Shown piece by piece: positions 20,095-23,731 of a stretch of 23,731 nucleotides of DNA. The stretch's first letter is position 1; every line of letters begins with the position of its first letter. This DNA is from Isoetes engelmannii. Its lineage: Eukaryota; Streptophyta; Lycopodiopsida; Isoetales; Isoetaceae. The translations under genes and the position numbers were made by a program. A model generated the notes under the pieces. It was not told the origin of the DNA, made no database searches, and was given only the letters and a program-made list of their open reading frames with translations. The stretch lies in contig JAANSK020245943.1 in assembly GCA_011763485.2 (NCBI GenBank), positions 1 through 23,731 of the forward strand, in the 5' to 3' direction.

Positions 20095-21285
20095 ATGTTG
20101 GCATTGGCATTGCTCTGCGTCGTATTTGCAGCTGGCAGCTATGGCGATGGCCATTCCGGTGCTCTGCCCAGCCGAAATCTGCTGCAAGCTTTTCCGAATC
20201 CAAATGCTTTGCCAAACCCAAATCTGGCCGCTGCTTATGCTGCGCTTCAAGCCTGGAAAATGGCAATTACAGGGGATCCGCAGGGCATTACTGCTACCTG
20301 GGTTGGGCCGGATGTGTGCAATTACAAAGGGGTTTTTTGTTCTCCGCCAAATGCATCCGCCTGCGATCAGATTGTCACCGGAATAGATCTGAACCATGGC
20401 TATTTGACTGGAGAATTGGTGCCGGAGTTGGGGTGGCTTTCTCAGCTGGTTCTGTTCCATATCAACACAAACTATTTCTGTGGTACAATTCCTGAATCTT
20501 TTGGGTTCCTGACACAGCTTTTCGAGCTCGACGTTAGCAATAACCGGCTTTCCGGTCCCTTTCCTTGCGTCGTTTTGAATCTTCCTACTCTCAAATACTT
20601 GGATCTTCGATATAATACTTTCGAAGGCGAGCTTCCTTCCGCATTGTTTGACAAAAAATTTGATGCGATTTTTGTGAATAACAACAAATTTACGGGCTGT
20701 TTGCCTGATAATCTGGGCAATTCGCCCATTTCGGTGGCAAATTTTGCAAACAATAACTTTGGGGGTCGGATTCCGTCCAGCATTGGCAATATGGGGAATA
20801 CGCTAAACGAGATTCTGTTCATCAACAACAGATTGGAAGGCTGTTTGCCGGATCAGCTGGGGAAGCTTCAGAGCTTAAACGTATTTGATGTAAGCTTCAA
20901 CGAGCTACAGGGGGAGCTCCCGCTGAGCCTGCAATGCCTTGTGCAATTAGAATATTTAGTTCTGGCAGACAATTTCTTCTTTGGAGACATTCCGGCAGGG
21001 ATTTGCAAGCTGCCCAAGCTCCAAAATTTTACAGTGTCCAACAATTTCTTCACTTCTGAAAGCCCCACATGCCGGGAGCTGCCATACCAAGGCAAGATCT
21101 ACGACAACAGAGGAAATTGTCTCCCCTACCAAAAATTACAGAGATCTCCGCTGCAATGCAAAGCATTTTTATCTTCTGCCCGATCCTGCTACCCGAGACC
21201 ACCCCCTCCTTTTCGCCCAAAACCTTCCCCTGTTTATTCTCAGCCTGCCCCTTACTCCGGCAGCCCTCCATATCCATATCCATAG
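20095..21285 (+). CDS. LRX-type leucine-rich repeat protein with a very short extensin tail
   Basis: Secreted cell-wall protein of 396 residues; LRX relatives bind RALF peptides and link the wall to growth signalling. The signal peptide is MLALALLCVVFAAGS. The LRX N-terminal domain reads AAYAALQAWKMAITGDP then TWVGPDVCNYKGVFC (47-82). LRR units run about 95-318, with LRX landmarks GIDLNHGYLTGELVPELG, LKYLDLRYNTFEGELPS, LFDKKFDAIFVNNNKFTG, NMGNTLNEILFINNRLEGC and LNVFDVSFNELQGELP. The Cys-rich hinge (C326, C342, C355, C365) follows. The tail (366-396) is only about 30 residues, PRPPPPFRPKPSPVYSQPAPYSGS then PPYPYP, without the long SPPPP repeats of typical LRX proteins. The single exon is normal for the family. 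This is the first in-frame ATG; the open frame extends further 5' but holds no ATG. The TATA box and uORF lie upstream. The frame is intact, so the gene is probably active. Confidence 0.92.
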   Translation: MLALALLCVVFAAGSYGDGHSGALPSRNLLQAFPNPNALPNPNLAAAYAALQAWKMAITGDPQGITATWVGPDVCNYKGVFCSPPNASACDQIVTGIDLNHGYLTGELVPELGWLSQLVLFHINTNYFCGTIPESFGFLTQLFELDVSNNRLSGPFPCVVLNLPTLKYLDLRYNTFEGELPSALFDKKFDAIFVNNNKFTGCLPDNLGNSPISVANFANNNFGGRIPSSIGNMGNTLNEILFINNRLEGCLPDQLGKLQSLNVFDVSFNELQGELPLSLQCLVQLEYLVLADNFFFGDIPAGICKLPKLQNFTVSNNFFTSESPTCRELPYQGKIYDNRGNCLPYQKLQRSPLQCKAFLSSARSCYPRPPPPFRPKPSPVYSQPAPYSGSPPYPYP

Positions 21286-22557
21286 CCGCAAGCTTTTTTA
21301 CTTTGAATTTGTATAAACTCTGTACTTTGACAGTTGATCATTGTTAACGACGTTGAAGAATGCATGACCATGCTTGATTCTTATTACAGATTCTGGTCTG
21401 CTCTCACTCTCTCGTGTTTCAGAAATAATATGTTGCTGGGGACCCGTTGCATTTATATGTATAATTTGAATTATTCTTTCTGAATGCAACCTACCTACTA
21501 ATCGATATTTTGGCAGATTTTTTGCTGCCCATTTAAGTCCAAATTTTGGCATATTTGAGCTAGGCATTTGTCCTCAAATGTTGTGTAGAAGGGTCATTTT
21601 TCCATGTCTTTTAACTTGTCCCTTTGGCATCTTATGTTTGGTGAGTTGAATGCTCGTGTGCTAAAGTGATATACAAATAAGCAACTTGCACGAGCCATCT
21701 TTTAGCTTCATATGTATGACATATAATACCTATCTAAACTCGTCAATGCGCATTCAACATCTTTGTTGGCAAAGGAAAATCACCATTATTTGACTGCTTT
21801 ATGCTTGATGATTTGCCACAGTACACTTGCTGTAGGACCATCTGCTCTTCACAAACACATCATCCAACTTGTACACATGCAAATTTGTCAACAACCCGTT
21901 GAACCTTTTCCTTTGCAATTGAAAACCATCATAACTTAGCATTCAATGCCTTGTAGCTTTGTATGTAATACTCTTAGATGTGTTCAACAAAACAGAAAGG
22001 GACTGCTTACAAAGTGCTTGATATTTTAATGTTGTATTTATTTTCTCGTGCATACTTGGGTAGCAAGTACCATTCGCTGTGACGTGAACATCAGGATATA
22101 CTCACACTAGTGGTGCCCAAGAACTTTTTTTTTTCTTTTTTTTTCCAAGGCACTGTACACATGCACTAATTCCTATCATACTTCAGAATGTTTCAAGAGA
22201 TGCTTGAGCTACAAAATTTCTTTGGGTTCTCAACATCTAAAAGTCAAAGACCTATGGCTGCTAAAGTTTCGATCATGGTGAATCCTGCGGTTTCATGATT
22301 CAATCTGGTCCGCTTCTTCAATTTTAGGACTAATTCACGTATGTTGTTACAAGTTGATTTCAATCGATTTTGTAGTAATCCAATGCATTTTGGGTATGAT
22401 CAACTACCTTGTTGAGGAAGCAATTCGACTTCCTAAATAAGGATGCCTAGATTCGAAGGTAGCAATCACTGGATAATGCTAAATGGAGGATACCTTTCAT
22501 GTAGATGAGAAGGGTGGGAGATCATAGAAAAAGGTACTTGAGTGTATCAGAGACGTA
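21286..22557. other. 3' flank and intergenic region, no recognised gene
   Basis: AT-rich DNA downstream of the LRX-like stop. No canonical AATAAA stands out close by (AATAAT near 21424 could serve). No open frame or domain is recognisable on either strand; a pyrimidine-rich run lies at 22128-22146. It is likely a mix of 3' UTR and old repeats. Confidence 0.4.
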
Positions 22558-22593
22558 TAAGGGTAAGCTGTTTGGAAGGGGAAACTTCCAAGA

Positions 22594-22675
22594 GCAGAAA
22601 GTTTCCTGGAAAAAACCTTGGCGGCGGCGCGACGAGCGGCGGCACCGCCAAGGTTTTTTCTAGGAAACTTTCTGC
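22594..22675. repeat. 82-bp hairpin: 31-bp arms, one mismatch, 20-bp GC loop
   Basis: GCAGAAAGTTTCCTGGAAAA through CCTTGGCGG (22594-22624) pairs with 22645-22675 at 30 of 31 positions around a 20-base GC-rich loop. It lies in the left arm of the Tourist-like element, and the right arm has no counterpart. It could be a nested foldback or a small-RNA source. Confidence 0.9.
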
Positions 22676-22815
22676 GAGCGGAGTTTACCGCCGTAACCAC
22701 CGGGACCTTCAAAATTTCTTAAGAATTCGAAGAAGGGAGTGGATTAGATGCAGCGGCAATACAACAAAAACAAAATCAGAAGCTACAGAGACGCCAAATC
22801 AAAAGCGACAAAGCA

Positions 22816-22962
22816 ATGGCGATACAGATTTTGGCTTTCCTAGTTTTTCTTTGGCCAGATTCATCTAACAACGAAAAAGGCATGTTCTGGCGAAGCTCCA
22901 ACAAGATCTTTGCAGTGGAAGAATTGTTTCGGCGAAGCCCTAAGCTCTGCGATAGTAGTTGA
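22816..22962 (+). CDS. 48-residue ORF inside the Tourist-like element (uncertain)
   Basis: ATG in the good context GCAATGGCG opens a frame starting MAIQILAFLVFLWPDSSN, a signal-peptide-like hydrophobic start, then NEKGMFWRSSNKIFAVEELF and RRSPKLCDSS, ending in TGA. No family is recognised. It could be a host gene fragment captured by the element, or chance. Frames immediately downstream (to about 23130) are also open but unrecognised. Confidence 0.25.
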   Translation: MAIQILAFLVFLWPDSSNNEKGMFWRSSNKIFAVEELFRRSPKLCDSS

Positions 22963-23489
22963 AGCTTCTAAACTCTGCGATGGTAGGAGTGATATTAAAA
23001 CAGAGTGCAGAATTTTTGCCACCAGAAATGTAATCCTTCGCGGCGCCACCAGAAACTCTGACCCAGAAAGTTACCCTAAAAAATATATAATTGAAATCGT
23101 AGGAGATTTGAAGGTCCCATTGGTTACCGGATAACTTACCATACTTGCCCAGTGGATGCTGCGACGGGCGCAGCTTAGTGGAGCAAACATGGTAAACTGG
23201 ACCAAGCATCTTACCCTTACAATATTCCCTTTAAAAAATAGATTGTGCTCCTGAAATTGATCTTTTTGGACGAATTAAACATTTTATACGTATTAGAAAA
23301 TTTTCTTCTTGCATTTTTGCATCATGACTAGTAGAGGCCTGCTATAAAACAACATACACGAGAAGGGCAAAATTAGTATTTTTTGAAAGCAAGACTTTAA
23401 AAACATCAGTTTTGAAATTAAAAAAAAAAATAGTAAGAATTTTATTAAATTTTTGTAAACAAGACATTGAAGGTTTTCAATAAATTATA

Positions 23490-23731
23490 GAGAATGGTAT
23501 AGTTCGTGAGTACACTGTTCCCTATTCCCCTCAGCAAAATGGTGTTGTTGAACGCAAAAACCATACAATTATCAATGATGTTCGATGTATGCTTATTCAT
23601 GCTGGTTTAAGCAACCAATTCTGGGCAGAAGCTGTGGCTACTGCTGTTTATGTACAGAATCGAACAATTTCCTCTTCTCTCAGAGATTCTACTCCTTTGC
23701 AATTATGGACGGGAGTGAAACCAAATGTTAA
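23490..23731 (+). mobile_element. Ty1-copia fossil, integrase part, cut by the window end
   Basis: The plus strand reads the conserved copia integrase core end: NGIVREYTVPYSPQQNGVVE then the ERKN and FWAEAVATAVY blocks, and a TPLQLWTG-type segment. It is continuous to the window edge, so the rest of the element lies outside. It looks better preserved than the copia fossil at 5380-6410. It joins AT-rich non-element DNA at its left edge, with no LTR visible there, so the element is incomplete on that side. Confidence 0.85.

Larger units (their letters stand above)
22558..23219. mobile_element. Tourist/PIF-Harbinger-like non-autonomous TIR element
   Basis: The ends are inverted: TAAGGGTAAGCTGTTTGG (22558-22575) against the reverse complement of 23202-23219, 16 of 18 matching. 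GGG followed by CTGTTTGG is typical of plant Tourist ends. The flanking triplets are TAA (left) and TTA (right), close to the TWA target duplication of this group but not identical. Inner inverted blocks keep the same order: CCGTAACCACCGGGACCTTC (22691-22710) pairs with 23111-23130. The left arm carries an extra 82-bp hairpin. No transposase is present. Element proper is 22561-23216, about 656 bp, with moderately diverged arms. Confidence 0.65.

Noticed and set aside
19996-20460. 154-codon minus-strand frame opposite the LRX-like gene
   Set aside because: It mirrors the coding strand of a well-supported gene and shows no domain of its own.
22558-22575. Mutator-type assignment for the 22.6-23.2 kb element
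   Set aside because: No 9-11 bp target duplication is visible at its ends, while the GGG...CTGTTTGG end and TAA/TTA flanks fit Tourist/PIF-Harbinger better.
1-23731. tRNA, rRNA or CRISPR features
   Set aside because: I looked for T-loop GGTTCGAATC-type motifs and regularly spaced repeats on both strands and saw none. The few direct repeats present are two-copy duplications without spacers.

Overview
This window looks like nuclear DNA of a land plant, probably a vascular plant with a large, repeat-rich genome. Evidence: a spliced CCR4-type deadenylase gene with introns up to 2.3 kb, an intronless PLS-class pentatricopeptide-repeat (PPR) gene, an intronless LRX-type leucine-rich-repeat wall protein, decayed Ty1-copia fossils, and long AT-rich gene-poor stretches. 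The sequence alone does not settle gymnosperm, fern or other. Nothing bacterial is present.

Left third (1-9572), minus strand: two host genes head to tail. The PPR gene (9572-7785) is one open frame of 595 codons. About 0.75 kb downstream starts a CCR4-4/HESPERIN-like poly(A) deadenylase, rebuilt here from nine exons (7028 down to 747) whose splice phases all agree and whose catalytic residues are all present. Its 2.3-kb second intron holds an antisense-oriented Ty1-copia fossil (RT to RNase H). Its third intron holds a 93-bp tandem duplication.

Middle (9573-19900): mostly mobile and repeated DNA. A 444-bp non-autonomous TIR element (11969-12412) has 42-bp TIRs and a perfect 10-bp target duplication, which fits Mutator-like elements. 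A 158-bp tandem duplication follows. A Merlin/IS1016-type DNA transposon (about 14163-15953) carries a recognisable DDE transposase with one stop and one frameshift. A LINE ORF1p-like fragment lies at 16490-17039. The rest is AT-rich with no recognisable gene.

Right part (19900-23731), plus strand: an intact LRX-like gene (20095-21285) with a TATA box, a short upstream ORF with good start context, a signal peptide, the LRX leucine-rich-repeat domain and a very short extensin tail. Then come a Tourist/PIF-Harbinger-like TIR element (22561-23216) with a strong internal hairpin and a 48-residue ORF, and a Ty1-copia integrase fossil that runs off the window.

I found no previously undescribed multi-gene system. 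The items most worth a second look are the Merlin element in a plant context, the two TIR elements with defined ends, the animal-L1-like ORF1p fragment, and the LRX gene with its uORF and minimal extensin tail.
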